A DNA stretch of 32,202 nucleotides from Acidobacteriota bacterium. Its GTDB lineage: Bacteria > Acidobacteriota > Terriglobia > UBA7540. The notes below the pieces were generated by a model. The model saw only the letters and a list, made by a program, of their open reading frames with translations. It was not told where the DNA came from and ran no database searches. The stretch is taken from contig PLSX01000233.1 of the NCBI GenBank assembly GCA_003165315.1, forward strand, positions 1 to 32,202. Direction: 5' to 3'. The position numbers and the translations under genes were made by a program. Of this stretch, positions 1-9,099 are shown piece by piece. Positions within the stretch are counted from its first letter, which is position 1. Each line of letters opens with the position of its first letter.

Positions 1-470
1 CGGAGGGTTTTGAAATAGCTTCTACGGGAATTCTATCAGCATGCCGGCGGCGAGTTGGTGGAATCAGTGCAACCGTAGGTGGAATTCAAATGGCAGTAAG
101 CGGGACGCAAAGATGTTAGGCGGGGGGATGAGGGTACTTTGCCCGCCGGCTTGCGTCGAAGGTGCCATGGTGTGCGAACGCGGAGCTGCCACTTTTGTTG
201 CTCTGCAGAGCGGGAGCCCCACCCAAGCCGATACGCGAGTTCTGTCGCCAATCGCATCGAGGAAGGGCGACATCGTAGTCGCGGGTAGGAGCACCCACGC
301 AGCAATGTTTCAGATCCTCGGTCGATTCCTCCTTGTTCCGGTCGTCCCCCGATTGGAGCAATTGGCGCGCTTTGAATCGAAGGCGGCAGCTTCGTGGACG
401 CACTTCAATATCTGATCTGCGGTAACCACACCACGACCTCAATGTAATTTATAAGAGAGATAGTTCGAAG
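1..470. other. No recognisable gene
   Basis: Several open frames cross this stretch on both strands (for example 41-415 plus and 116-442 minus), but none has a convincing ribosome binding site, a recognisable domain or a protein-like composition. They are rich in Ser, Arg, Cys and Pro in the way frame shadows are. The last 30 nt are the 5' leader of the glycoside hydrolase gene. I see no clear promoter. It could be the scar of a decayed gene. Confidence 0.4.
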
Positions 471-3461
471 ATGAAACGACGTGAATTCATAAAGACAGGG
501 TTATTCACCACCGTTGCTTCCGGGGTATTCAGCGAAGCTGCGAACGCAGATCGTGTGGATCATGCCGAGGCCGGAGATGGCTGCTGCGTGGTGCAGTCAG
601 GAGGGACAGTTGAACTCGGGGCGCCATCATTCAACTTCAGACTCGATACCTCCAATGGGTTGTATGCACGGTCCTGGCAGAACATCCTTAGTGGCAGGAT
701 TGTCTCCTTCGCGCACCTTAATGCCGGTTCCGAACTTGAGATTGATCTGGATGCGGCGGAAGCGAGAATCCAAATCCCCGGATGGAAGGGTATTGTATCC
801 CCCGGAACAAACGTGAACTGCAATGAAGAGCCCGGCTATTTGCAGGGCCATCACCAGCCTGGATTTGACGACTCAAAATGGCGGGGAATGATCAACCTTA
901 CTCTGGGCGAGGAATTCCTCACCACTTTTACCTGGGCGCGGACCTCCGTGGTCATTCCCGCATCTGCCAAAGGCAAGCAACTCTCCCTCACTCTTGGCGG
1001 ATTTGGACTGCTCGATCACAGTTTTATGCGTGTGTTCCTGAATGGCCATGAAGTAGGAATGCGCCAGGTTAATGGGCGTTGGCATGAACCCTTCACCGTC
1101 ACGCTGGGCCGTGATTCCGCCAGGCAGGAGATTGTACGCTTCGGCCAGGTCAATCTAATCGCAGTGCAACTCAACGCGTTCGTAACCCGACCGGCTCACC
1201 TGGATGAACTCGATCCCTTGCATGGGCGTGCAATCCCAGGCAGCCTCAGCTGGCCGTTTTCTCCTGCCCAGTTCGAACAATACCTCACCGTGGGTCCGAA
1301 TCCTGAAACGGTCAAGTGGGCTCCTGCTCATTTGGCTGCAAAGAAAGACGGCCCCGAGGGCGAAGCCGTCTTTGGGTTGACGTCCGATGACCGCCGGCTC
1401 AGCGCGATGGTTACCTACAGTTGGAAGGCGCAGGCACCAGTGCTCCACAAATTCGTTGAGATCTCAAATCGCGCTCCCGAATCGGTGCGGATCATGAATG
1501 TGCGATTAGGAAGATACCAGACTAGGGTTTCGGTTTCAGACGGCGAGCAAGGCTTTCCTGTGTACCTCGCGGATGATTGCTTTATGGGTCTCGCCCATCC
1601 CTACGGTTGGGCGACGGGGCAGGATGGAACGGTGAACCTAAAGCAGTATCCGGGGACGAACCTTGGTTCCGGCGAAACGTTCAAGTGTATGGAAACCGTC
1701 TACGGCGTTGCACCCAGCGGACAAGCGCGAAAGAGTTTTCTTACTCACCTCCAGGGGCGGATGCGCCGGGTGGTTCGTGGGCATGACCGGCCCTATGCCA
1801 TTTTTGAACCCTTCGGGGCGCAGACAAACGGAAAGGACACCTTTGGAGAGTCAGAATCTTTTCTGCTGGATAACATCGCCAAAGTGGCAGAAGGCCAGCA
1901 GACCGCGGGTTGCCACTTTGATGACTATTCACTGGAGTTTTGGGTTGACTACCACGGTGACCTTACGCAGGCTGATCCGAATCGCTTTCCGCAGGGATTC
2001 AGTAATATCAATCCGGAATTGAAGAAACTTGGCACCTCGCTGGGCCTTTGGATTGATAGCTCCTGGGAACACTGGTCAGTGGGCGGAAATCCCGCGGTCA
2101 CGCCGACGCTTTCAAACGACCCCACTTACGGCAAACAGTGGATGTCATTGTGCCGGGCCACGGAACCTACCAAAAGCATGTATTCGCGGGCATTCCGTTA
2201 TCACGTAAGAGAAAATGGCGTTCGCCTGCTGAAATTCGACAACTTCCGGCCGCTCTGCTACAACTTCGAACACGAACATCTGCCAGGCGTATATTCCACC
2301 GAAGCTATTGGAGACGCAGTGATCGGTACGCTGCGCGACCTTGACGCGGAGAACCCAGACGTTTTTCTGATGCTTTACTGGGGATATCGATCGCCTTGGT
2401 GGTTGCTGCATGCAGACACGCTGTTTGAGTCCGGGCTTGCCATGGAGGCTTCCTCTCCCGGGCCTTCACCCACTCTTTATGCGCGCGATAGCGTGACGGT
2501 TGGCTTGGATCAGGGGCAATGGTACTGCGAGGATTTGCCCCGGCTGGGAAAAGACTCCCTTGGCGTGTGGCTGTCCGATTGGAGTTGGAACAGTTCCATC
2601 GGCAAAGAGCGCTGGCAGGAAGGAATGGTGATGGACCTTTGCCGGGGCAGCCTGCTTGCCCAGCCTTGGAGCGATGGCGCCTGGCTCTCTCCGCCGGAAC
2701 GCCAGTGGATGGCAGATTTTATTGCTTTGCTCAAGGAGCGCCCTGACTGTTTTGGCAATTCCTCTTTCATTCTGGGGAACCCTTGGAAAGATGAACCCTA
2801 CGGATATGTATGCTCCAATGGGAAGAGGGCCTTCATCGCCTTGAACAATCGTACCTGGAAAGATGTCGCGGTGGACCTGCAATTAAATCCAGCGTGGGGC
2901 TTGCCGGCCGAAGTCGAGTGGGACCTCTACCGCTGGTATCCGGAGCCGGCACGCTTGCAGAACATAAATTCGACACCAGCGACGATCGTTCCATTTTCAC
3001 TTCGCCCTTTTGAAGTGGTCTTGTTGGAAGCCGTCGCCGTGGGTGCAAGACCCTCCCTTGGCCGCGCCTTCGGCGCCACTCCGTTCCCCACAACGTTCAC
3101 GGAGCCCAGCCGGGAATTGATCCTGGTGACAACCCAAACCCGAAGGGAATTCACTGTGCAGGGAGAAGTACCCCCATGCCAACTGGGTGGCACGCTGGTT
3201 ATCGCAACAGAAATGCGCAAGGGAGCAGTGGCCGTTATGACCAAAGACGTGGGTGCTCACTTTAGTATGAGCGGGACGCTGGGGGGCGGATTGGTGGAAT
3301 GTCACCCCGTGCTTGGCAAGGCCACTTATCCAGCCTCCTGGCAGGCTTGGCGAATCGCCGTTGAAGCCAAATCCGTCCCCCAGCCCTTCAAGTTTTCCAT
3401 TGTCAACCGTACGGAAATGGAAGCTGAATTGTCGTGCCTCGGACATTTTCTGCCGCGGTAA
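471..3461 (+). CDS. Tat-exported glycoside hydrolase, clan GH-D (alpha-galactosidase-like)
   Basis: 996-residue protein. The N-terminus has a twin-arginine motif (KRREFIKTG) and a short hydrophobic stretch ending near SEAANA, so export in folded form by Tat is likely. Residues about 50-110 look like the start of the N-terminal beta-supersandwich of GH36-like enzymes. About 115-215 looks like an inserted jelly-roll with GFDDSKW and FLNGHEVG, as in beta-galactosidase-type sugar-binding modules. The TIM barrel follows, with a GLWIDSS strand and LLKFDN, where D590 sits at the position of the clan GH-D nucleophile. The C-terminal part is beta-rich. Substrate is unknown; alpha-galactoside or a related deoxy-hexoside is the family expectation. 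The start is ATG with only a weak purine-rich site (GAAG). The next gene downstream is on the opposite strand, so it is probably monocistronic. The clan call is moderately sure, the exact family is not. Confidence 0.75.
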   Translation: MKRREFIKTGLFTTVASGVFSEAANADRVDHAEAGDGCCVVQSGGTVELGAPSFNFRLDTSNGLYARSWQNILSGRIVSFAHLNAGSELEIDLDAAEARIQIPGWKGIVSPGTNVNCNEEPGYLQGHHQPGFDDSKWRGMINLTLGEEFLTTFTWARTSVVIPASAKGKQLSLTLGGFGLLDHSFMRVFLNGHEVGMRQVNGRWHEPFTVTLGRDSARQEIVRFGQVNLIAVQLNAFVTRPAHLDELDPLHGRAIPGSLSWPFSPAQFEQYLTVGPNPETVKWAPAHLAAKKDGPEGEAVFGLTSDDRRLSAMVTYSWKAQAPVLHKFVEISNRAPESVRIMNVRLGRYQTRVSVSDGEQGFPVYLADDCFMGLAHPYGWATGQDGTVNLKQYPGTNLGSGETFKCMETVYGVAPSGQARKSFLTHLQGRMRRVVRGHDRPYAIFEPFGAQTNGKDTFGESESFLLDNIAKVAEGQQTAGCHFDDYSLEFWVDYHGDLTQADPNRFPQGFSNINPELKKLGTSLGLWIDSSWEHWSVGGNPAVTPTLSNDPTYGKQWMSLCRATEPTKSMYSRAFRYHVRENGVRLLKFDNFRPLCYNFEHEHLPGVYSTEAIGDAVIGTLRDLDAENPDVFLMLYWGYRSPWWLLHADTLFESGLAMEASSPGPSPTLYARDSVTVGLDQGQWYCEDLPRLGKDSLGVWLSDWSWNSSIGKERWQEGMVMDLCRGSLLAQPWSDGAWLSPPERQWMADFIALLKERPDCFGNSSFILGNPWKDEPYGYVCSNGKRAFIALNNRTWKDVAVDLQLNPAWGLPAEVEWDLYRWYPEPARLQNINSTPATIVPFSLRPFEVVLLEAVAVGARPSLGRAFGATPFPTTFTEPSRELILVTTQTRREFTVQGEVPPCQLGGTLVIATEMRKGAVAVMTKDVGAHFSMSGTLGGGLVECHPVLGKATYPASWQAWRIAVEAKSVPQPFKFSIVNRTEMEAELSCLGHFLPR

Positions 3462-3832
3462 GGTCGGGGTTGAACTTCCGCGAGTTTTTGCATTGAATTC
3501 TCTGCCGCAGGTAGGGAATTGCAAGAGAGCTGCAATACTCCAACCCTTCCGGTTCGAGGCTCGTGAGGTGCCGACGTTTGAGACGGGAACCCCTCTCAAC
3601 ACCAAAGGCGCACTCCATGTAGCTTTGCGCAGGCTCGATTCAAGGGGCCTAAAATCTTTCCTGGAAGAATGGCAGTTAGTGGCAGGAGATTGCCGGGGCT
3701 ATCCGGTTTCGCTTCGAATTACTGCGAGGGCGTCTCGCAACGTTCGGCTCGACAATGAAACCACAGAGCCACATGGTAACGTGTCAGAGGATATTGCCCG
3801 CGGGATGGTAAACCACTCACCACCGCGGTGAT
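3462..3832. other. Gene-poor spacer between convergent genes
   Basis: No protein-like frame stands out. Frames here are extensions of shadows from the glycoside hydrolase gene. A 10-nt palindrome (CACCGCGGTG) lies next to the stop codon of the minus-strand Hcp gene, but no T-tract follows, so I do not call it a terminator. Confidence 0.4.
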
Positions 3833-4336
3833 TTAGGTAGGGATGTCCCAATCGTCTGTTGAGCTTGTTCCTCCCTGAGCATTGGTGTAGGTGATCTTTT
3901 GAAATAATAGCTGGAATTCCTCCAACTCATTTGAGCGATAAGAGCCATGGCTTGGCTTGCCGCCCGCGTTCGGCCGCCGCCCGTATCCTGCAAGGGTTGC
4001 GTTGGTGAGTTCGATTTTAAAGTAAGGTTGAGTGTTTCCGCGAACATTCGTTTTCAGGAAATTGAGGTTAAGTTTGGGGATTACGTGGTTGCTTTTTAAC
4101 GAAGCTAATACAACGGGCGATGTGGAGTCGGTTTCTTTGGTGATCACAATGGGTTTGTGCTGCCGTTTTCCCGTGGGCAGGCCCGAGGCAGCGTCGCGTG
4201 CAGATTCTGATTGCATCTCAAATGCCAACGTTGCAGGAGCCAAAGTCTTTGTCCCCAGCTTCATGCCATGAACCGGGCCCTTGCCTGTGCTTAGAGATTT
4301 CCCCGCTATGCCCGAATACTGAAGATAGATTGGCAT
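3833..4336 (-). CDS. Orphan Hcp-family protein (type VI secretion tube-like)
   Basis: 167 residues from the preferred ATG. It starts MPIYLQYSGIAGKS, which fits the Hcp opening in which a beta-strand leads into a 'D/SGIxGES' turn. The middle has KPIVITKETDSTSPVVL, equivalent to the Hcp 'FTKxxDxxSP.L' block, and later QPYFKIELTNATL (the 'yxKIkLtda' strand) and FQKITYTNAQGG near the C-terminus. Order, spacing and length match the Hcp fold. Known Hcp proteins form hexameric rings that stack as the T6SS tube or carry effectors. No other secretion gene is in this window, so the role is open. GGAGGG lies 5-6 nt before ATG 4336, which argues against the GTG at 4342 that would sit directly on it. No signal peptide or membrane segment is visible. 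Confidence 0.75.
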   Translation of the reverse strand: MPIYLQYSGIAGKSLSTGKGPVHGMKLGTKTLAPATLAFEMQSESARDAASGLPTGKRQHKPIVITKETDSTSPVVLASLKSNHVIPKLNLNFLKTNVRGNTQPYFKIELTNATLAGYGRRPNAGGKPSHGSYRSNELEEFQLLFQKITYTNAQGGTSSTDDWDIPT

Positions 4337-4530
4337 GGGCACCCTCCAAACTGGAATGTGGACGAATTTTCAAGCCAACATCTCACGGTCAAGACAAAAT
4401 GTCAACCACGGGCTGCGGACAAGCTAGGGCACAGCGCTAGGCTGTCGACCTTCCCCGTGTCCCAATATCCGCGAGTCGGATTGCGGGCGTGTGGCCCTTC
4501 CGGGCGAAAAACAACTATGATGGAAAAGAA

Positions 4531-5274
4531 ATGTGTGTTGAACCCTTATGGCAGACAGTTGCCAAGGTGCCCCCATTGCTTCCCAACGAAGTGCACGTTT
4601 GGCGGGCAGGCTTGGATGTTGACCCGGCGGAGATTGGGCGCTGGCGTGCGACCCTTTCTGCGGAAGAGGTGTCCAGGGCCAAGAGGTTCCATTCTCCGCA
4701 AAACAGGGATCGATATATGGCTGGGCGCGGGATCCTGCGGGAAATCCTGGCGCGTTACCTTGGCACGCCTTCCAGTGATTTCCGGTTCTGCCAGAATGCC
4801 CATGGCAAACCAGCTCTTTCGCCCGGCAGTGGACTAGTGGACCTGCGCTTCAACATTTCCCATTCGCACGGCCTGGCGCTGTTCGCGTTCACTTTGGGCC
4901 GCGAAGTCGGAGTGGACGTGGAGTACATCCTGCCTTCCCGCAGCGAGGGCCGCCTGGCGGAACGATTCTTCTCCCCTCGGGAGGTTGTGGCGCTTCGATC
5001 GCTTCCTGATAGTGCGCAACCGGAGGCGTTCTTTCATTGCTGGACGCGCAAGGAAGCATACATCAAAGCGCGGGGTGGGGGCTTGAGCATCAGTCTAGCC
5101 AGCTTTACGGTCCCGATTGATTCCAACTTATGCACGCATCTACCGATTACTGCCCATGACGGCCCTGAAGCCGGGCGATGGTGGCTTCGCCCTCTCGCGC
5201 CGGGGGAGGGCTTTGTGGGCGCAGTGGCGGTGGAAGGGGCGGATTGGTCACTGGGATTGTGGCAGTGGGTGTGA
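4531..5274 (+). CDS. 4'-phosphopantetheinyl transferase, Sfp type
   Basis: 247 residues from ATG 4531 (a GTG at 4489 would add 14). The protein transfers phosphopantetheine from coenzyme A onto a serine of carrier proteins. Visible family motifs are HGKP followed by NISHS, then GVDVEYI (magnesium-binding Asp and Glu), and FFHCWTRKEAYIKARGGGL (the W-x-x-KEA-x-x-K signature). The size is normal for the Sfp/Gsp group, about twice that of AcpS. No polyketide, nonribosomal peptide or carrier-protein gene is in the window, so the partner is elsewhere or is the primary fatty-acid carrier. The start is chosen by a modest purine site, GGAAAAG. The LysR gene follows 59 nt later on the same strand and could be co-transcribed. 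Confidence 0.9.
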   Translation: MCVEPLWQTVAKVPPLLPNEVHVWRAGLDVDPAEIGRWRATLSAEEVSRAKRFHSPQNRDRYMAGRGILREILARYLGTPSSDFRFCQNAHGKPALSPGSGLVDLRFNISHSHGLALFAFTLGREVGVDVEYILPSRSEGRLAERFFSPREVVALRSLPDSAQPEAFFHCWTRKEAYIKARGGGLSISLASFTVPIDSNLCTHLPITAHDGPEAGRWWLRPLAPGEGFVGAVAVEGADWSLGLWQWV

Positions 5275-5333
5275 GCCCGTGGCGAGTGGCCATCCCCAAA
5301 ACGCAGTAGGCAACGCCATCCGATATAGGTAAG

Positions 5334-6278
5334 ATGTGCGACATGGGAAACTTCCGCCTTAAGGTTTTTCGGTCTGTGGCCAAACACCTGAACTTCCGTA
5401 GGGCGGCGGAGGAACTTTGCCTCACTCAGCCCGCTGTCACCTTGCAGATCAAAGCCTTGGAGCAGGAAGTGGGCGCGCAGCTCTTTGACCGCAGCGGCGC
5501 CCACATCACGCTGACCCCTGCCGGCGTGACACTGTTGAAATATGCCGGCAGAATTGAGAAGCTGGAAGTTGAGGCGCAGGCGGCTCTGACGCCCTATTCC
5601 GAAGGGGAGCGCGGCGAGCTGAGGATTGGCGCCTCGTTGACGATTGCCCAGTATATCCTGCCTCATCTTCTGGGAGCGTTCCAGCAGCAGCACACCCAGG
5701 TGCACCCAGTGGTTACGACATGCAACACAGAGCAAGTGCTGGAAGCGTTGGTTGCGCACAGAGTGGCCGTGGGGTTTATCGAAGGCCCCACACTGCGCCG
5801 GGACATTCGGACCGAGGTCTTTCTGGAAGATGAAATCGTCTTAATGGTGCCTCCCGCACATGAATGGAGCGAGCGGGGTTTTATTGATCCTGAAGAGCTG
5901 ATGCAGGAGCGATTGCTGATGCGGGAACGCGGCTCCGGCACCCGACGCGTGGTGGAAATGGCCCTGCAAAAGGGCGGCGTCAAGGTAAAACACCTCCATC
6001 TGGGCATGGAGTTTGACTCCACCGAGGGAATTACCACCGCGGTGGAAGCGGGTCTGGGAATTGGCTTTGCCTCGCTCTGGGCCATCAGCAAGGAACTGCA
6101 AGTGGGTTCGCTGCGCGTGGTGCCGATTCGCGGAATTCAGATCAAACGGCCCCTCAGCGTGGCACATCCCCTAGGCCAGGAACCCAAGGGGATTGCCCTT
6201 GCATTCTTCAGTTTCTTGCGATCCCGCCACCCATTAAAAACAGGATTTCGAAGTAGGTCATGGGGCGTGGGGGAGTAG
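5334..6278 (+). CDS. LysR-family transcriptional regulator
   Basis: 314 residues. The N-terminal winged helix-turn-helix is clear: NFRRAAEELCLTQPAVTLQ followed by LEQEVGAQLFDR, then a linker helix to about residue 85. The rest is a type 2 periplasmic-binding-like effector domain, with GELRIGAS at its start, FIEGP in the first lobe and GITTAVEAGLGIGF near the end. In many bacteria LysR proteins of the CysB/CbbR type sit beside YeiH-type transporters. The same pairing here (transporter 246 nt downstream, same strand) makes that gene the likely target, which is inference. ATG 5334 and ATG 5343 are both possible starts. Confidence 0.92.
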   Translation: MCDMGNFRLKVFRSVAKHLNFRRAAEELCLTQPAVTLQIKALEQEVGAQLFDRSGAHITLTPAGVTLLKYAGRIEKLEVEAQAALTPYSEGERGELRIGASLTIAQYILPHLLGAFQQQHTQVHPVVTTCNTEQVLEALVAHRVAVGFIEGPTLRRDIRTEVFLEDEIVLMVPPAHEWSERGFIDPEELMQERLLMRERGSGTRRVVEMALQKGGVKVKHLHLGMEFDSTEGITTAVEAGLGIGFASLWAISKELQVGSLRVVPIRGIQIKRPLSVAHPLGQEPKGIALAFFSFLRSRHPLKTGFRSRSWGVGE

Positions 6279-6524
6279 GTAGTGGGCTGTTTGCCCAGGG
6301 CAGTTGGCAGTGGGTTACGAGTTCGCGGTGGACAAGGTGGGCGCGGAAATCAAATCTCGGCGCGTCGGAGTAGAATCAGCCGCTAAACTTACAGCCCAGT
6401 CTGCACCCCATTCCCAACTCTCCACACCCAACTCCCACTTCCCCACTCCCCAATAAGCTCCCCGCATGAGCAATAAGAATTACTGCTTGGACAGGCAGGC
6501 AACCAAGCCGCCAAACTGTTCAGC
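6279..6524. other. Regulator-transporter spacer
   Basis: The 246-nt gap between the LysR and YeiH-like genes contains G-rich (GTGGGGGAGTAGG) and C-rich (CCCACTTCCCCACTCCCC) stretches that are imperfectly complementary and could fold on each other. I see no confident promoter or terminator. Confidence 0.3.
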
Positions 6525-7448
6525 ATGAATTCCAAGAACATCTTCTTCGTTGGATTGGTAGTTGCCGCCAGTGGCCTCATCTCAACTCCGTGGGCACTGC
6601 TGGCCGGATTGATCTACGGTCTATCTTTTCCTCATCCCTATCAATTTGATGCCAAAAACCTCTCCGCGTTTCTCCTGCAAGCCTCGGTGGTGGGGCTGGG
6701 CTTTGGCATGAACCTGCACGAGGTGGTGCGGGCGGGCCGCAGCGGATTCCTCTACACAGCCGTTAGCATCAGCTTTGCCATGCTTCTCGGTTTGGGAATT
6801 GGGCGCTTGCTTAAGGTTCACCGGACGGCGGCGCTGCTGATCAGCGCGGGCACCGCCATCTGTGGCGGTAGCGCAATCGCCGCTGTAGGTCCGGTATTGG
6901 ACGCTGGCGAGGAGGAGATGGCGGTCTCCCTGGGGACGGTGTTTACGCTGAATTCCGTGGCTCTGTTTCTCTTTCCCGTTATCGGATACGCCCTTCACCT
7001 CAGCCAATCCCAATTCGGATTGTGGTCTGCGCTGGCCATCCACGACACCAGTTCCGTGGTGGGGGCGACTGCCAAATACGGCTCCCAGGCATTGACGATC
7101 GGGACGACCATTAAGCTCGCGCGAGCGTTGTGGATTGTTCCGTTGACTTTGGCAATAGCCGTCTGGAAAAAGAGCAGCAAGAGCATCCACTGGCCCTGGT
7201 TTATCCTTCTCTTCTGCCTTGCCGCCGTGGCCAGTACGTACCTGCCCTTCTTCCGCACCCTATACCCCCGGCTCAGTATGCTGGGAAAATCCGGGTTGAC
7301 CGTTACGCTCTTCCTGATCGGCACGGGAATCTCCAAGTCAACTTTGAAACAAGTTGGCGTGCGGCCCCTCTTGCAGGGCATCCTGCTTTGGGCGATTGTG
7401 GCCACCGCTTCTCTGGCCCTCATTCACTTCGGGATGATCGGCATTTGA
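6525..7448 (+). CDS. YeiH-family membrane transporter (putative sulfate exporter, UPF0324)
   Basis: 307 residues, almost entirely hydrophobic, with about ten predicted membrane segments. Characteristic blocks are QASVVGLGFGMNL, SAGTAICGGSAIAA and LAIHDTSSVVGA followed by KYG, all hallmark motifs of the YeiH/PSE family. The C-terminus contains LFLIGTGIS. The family is annotated as putative sulfate exporter, but the transported substrate has not been firmly established for most members. It follows a LysR regulator on the same strand, a common arrangement. Start ATG 6525 has no strong ribosome binding site; the next in-frame Met lies well inside the membrane region. Confidence 0.9.
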   Translation: MNSKNIFFVGLVVAASGLISTPWALLAGLIYGLSFPHPYQFDAKNLSAFLLQASVVGLGFGMNLHEVVRAGRSGFLYTAVSISFAMLLGLGIGRLLKVHRTAALLISAGTAICGGSAIAAVGPVLDAGEEEMAVSLGTVFTLNSVALFLFPVIGYALHLSQSQFGLWSALAIHDTSSVVGATAKYGSQALTIGTTIKLARALWIVPLTLAIAVWKKSSKSIHWPWFILLFCLAAVASTYLPFFRTLYPRLSMLGKSGLTVTLFLIGTGISKSTLKQVGVRPLLQGILLWAIVATASLALIHFGMIGI

Positions 7449-7612
7449 TGGTTTGATGGAATAATGAGGCGGTTTGGGGCGGAGATGGCAGCCATGGCAA
7501 CGTGAAATTCAAGATTCAAGATCCAAAAGGCACAGCCCGCAATGTACCACCGGAGTCGTCCGTCGGCCCGTGTGCCATTCCCAATTCAGAGGAAGGGGAA
7601 TCCATCTCCGGG

Positions 7613-7945
7613 TTATTTGGCGAGAGATACGACGCATCCCCCGACGACGATCAGGCTCCCGCCCAACAAGATCATGGGGGTGGGCTTTTGATGGAAGGCG
7701 AGCCAGGAGGTCAATTGTGCCACAACGAAGAACAAGGCTACGTAGACACCGAGGAGGCGTCCGAAGTCCCAGGGCGGGGCATTCACTGCATAGCCATAAA
7801 ACGTGAGCACCAGGCCACCGGCAATGAAAAAGAAGGCGGCGCGTACGTGCGTGGGGCTGCGCAATCCCATGCGCATCAAGGCATCGCCGCCTGCTTCCAG
7901 AAAAGCCGCGAACAACAGGACTCCCATGGCAAAGCTGTAACGCAA
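7613..7945 (-). CDS. Small four-helix membrane protein (SMR/YnfA-like)
   Basis: 110 residues with four hydrophobic segments: about 5-25 (with LLFAAFLEAGGDALMRMG), 33-52 (AAFFFIAGGLVLTFYGYAV), 62-82 (GRLLGVYVALFFVVAQL) and 89-108 (MILLGGSLIVVGGCVVSL). The charged residue in the first helix (LEAGGD), the size and the 'G-x-YVALFFV' third helix resemble the small multidrug resistance and YnfA proteins. Substrate is unknown. The start is read as TTG 7945 because GAGGAGG lies 7 nt before it; ATG 7927 would cut into the first helix. A short inverted repeat, TCAAC-N5-GTTGA, overlaps that ribosome binding site at 7958-7972. No same-strand neighbour is close. Confidence 0.65.
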   Translation of the reverse strand: MRYSFAMGVLLFAAFLEAGGDALMRMGLRSPTHVRAAFFFIAGGLVLTFYGYAVNAPPWDFGRLLGVYVALFFVVAQLTSWLAFHQKPTPMILLGGSLIVVGGCVVSLAK

Positions 7946-8337
7946 AGGTAAGCCTCCTCAACTATCGGTTGAACGCACTGCATCTGCTGCGGATTGGACG
8001 TCCGCCCCTTTACAGTGCGGAAGATCCATGGATCCCGGCTAAGATGCGGGCGTGCCTGCTACAAGTTTTCTTGCCGATGTGGGCACTGTTACCAACGGTG
8101 AAAGTTTGTTGTCTTTTGCCCTGAAGCGAGAGGGGCAATCGCAGGCACCTCTCGGGAGGGTCTGCATTCCCACCTGTACGTCCATATGATTATACCCTGT
8201 AGTGCTGGCAGATGGGCTATTGGATGTTTTTATAGCTGATGAAATATTGGGGCTGGGCAATGGCATGGACGGATCCACCTGGGACGACCTGCTCACGCCA
8301 GCACAAACCGATGGGCGAACTGGAGGGGTGCACGGAT
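7946..8337. other. Intergenic, no gene seen
   Basis: The 392-nt region lies between two minus-strand genes. A minus-strand frame of 85 codons (8039-8296) exists but has no ribosome binding site and no protein-like pattern. Apart from the ribosome binding site of the small membrane protein gene at the left edge, nothing specific is visible. Confidence 0.35.
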
Positions 8338-9099
8338 TCAGTCAGAACTCAGGTCCGCGTTTCGCACTCCCACCTCGTCGATATGATGAAGCAGGTCGGC
8401 GGGGTCGCTGTAAACGCGATAGGCACCCGCTCGCTCCAACTCATCCTGGCCGTACCCTCCGGACAACAGCCCTATGCTTAGGGCGTGGGCGCGGCGGGCA
8501 GCGAGCATATCCCAAACGCTATCGCCCACGACAACGGAAGTTTCGATGGGGGCGTTGAGGCGAGCAGCTGCGGTTAGGAACAGGTCGGGGTCCGGCTTCG
8601 CGTATTCAACCTGATCTCGTGTAACCACCGGAACTCCCGCGGGGATGCCCAGGGTCTTGAGAGCGGGGGCGGCAGTCGCCAACCGTCCGCTGGTGGCGAT
8701 GGCCCAGGGGACGCGCGATCGGGTTAGAAAGGTCAGGAGCTCCCGCGCGCCGGGCAGAGGGCGAACCGGGGGACCCAGCTTGCGGTAAGCTTCTGCGTGC
8801 AATTGCTGAAGCTGGGCGGTTTCCTTCCGTGTAAGGTTGAGGCCGGTCTCACGAAGCAGGGCATTGACGAACAGCCCCCCGCTCATACCGATCCGGCGGT
8901 GAATGCGCCAGACGGAGAGCTGGATGCCCGCTTTCTCCAGTGCTGCGCTCCAGGCCAGAACATGCTGGTAGACGCTATCCACCAGCGTGCCGTCAAGGTC
9001 AAACAGGAAGGCAACGCGGGACTGTTCCGAATGCTTTGGTGCCCCCTTGGCGGTTCCGCCTTGAGTAGTTTGCCGGCTAATGCGACTTGATTTGGCCAT
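8338..9099 (-). CDS. HAD-family phosphatase (phosphoglycolate phosphatase-like)
   Basis: 253 residues, including an unusual Ser/Thr/Gln-rich N-terminal tail of about 28 residues. HAD motif I is FLFDLDGTLVDS with nucleophile D34 and acid/base D36. Motif II is in AIATSGR, motif III is the Lys of EYAKPDPDLF, and motif IV is VVGDSVWDM. A helical cap domain lies between motifs I and II (about 45-105), the HAD subfamily IA arrangement. The substrate cannot be told from sequence; sugar phosphates or phosphoglycolate are typical. The start is preceded by AAGGTGG. The extra N-terminal tail could mean that the true start is further in, but no better start was seen. Confidence 0.88.
   Translation of the reverse strand: MAKSSRISRQTTQGGTAKGAPKHSEQSRVAFLFDLDGTLVDSVYQHVLAWSAALEKAGIQLSVWRIHRRIGMSGGLFVNALLRETGLNLTRKETAQLQQLHAEAYRKLGPPVRPLPGARELLTFLTRSRVPWAIATSGRLATAAPALKTLGIPAGVPVVTRDQVEYAKPDPDLFLTAAARLNAPIETSVVVGDSVWDMLAARRAHALSIGLLSGGYGQDELERAGAYRVYSDPADLLHHIDEVGVRNADLSSD

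Noticed and set aside
41-415. Plus-strand frame of 124 codons at the left edge
   Set aside because: No ribosome binding site and low-complexity residue choice; overlapping frames on the minus strand look equally (un)convincing.
2997-3605. Minus-strand frame of 202 codons at the end of the glycoside hydrolase gene
   Set aside because: Mostly antisense to a well-supported coding region, no start signal and no recognisable domain.
4377-4405. Possible promoter for the Hcp gene (TTGACA on the minus strand at 4405-4400)
   Set aside because: The -35 is perfect but no acceptable -10 hexamer is found at 16-18 nt (GATGTT at best).
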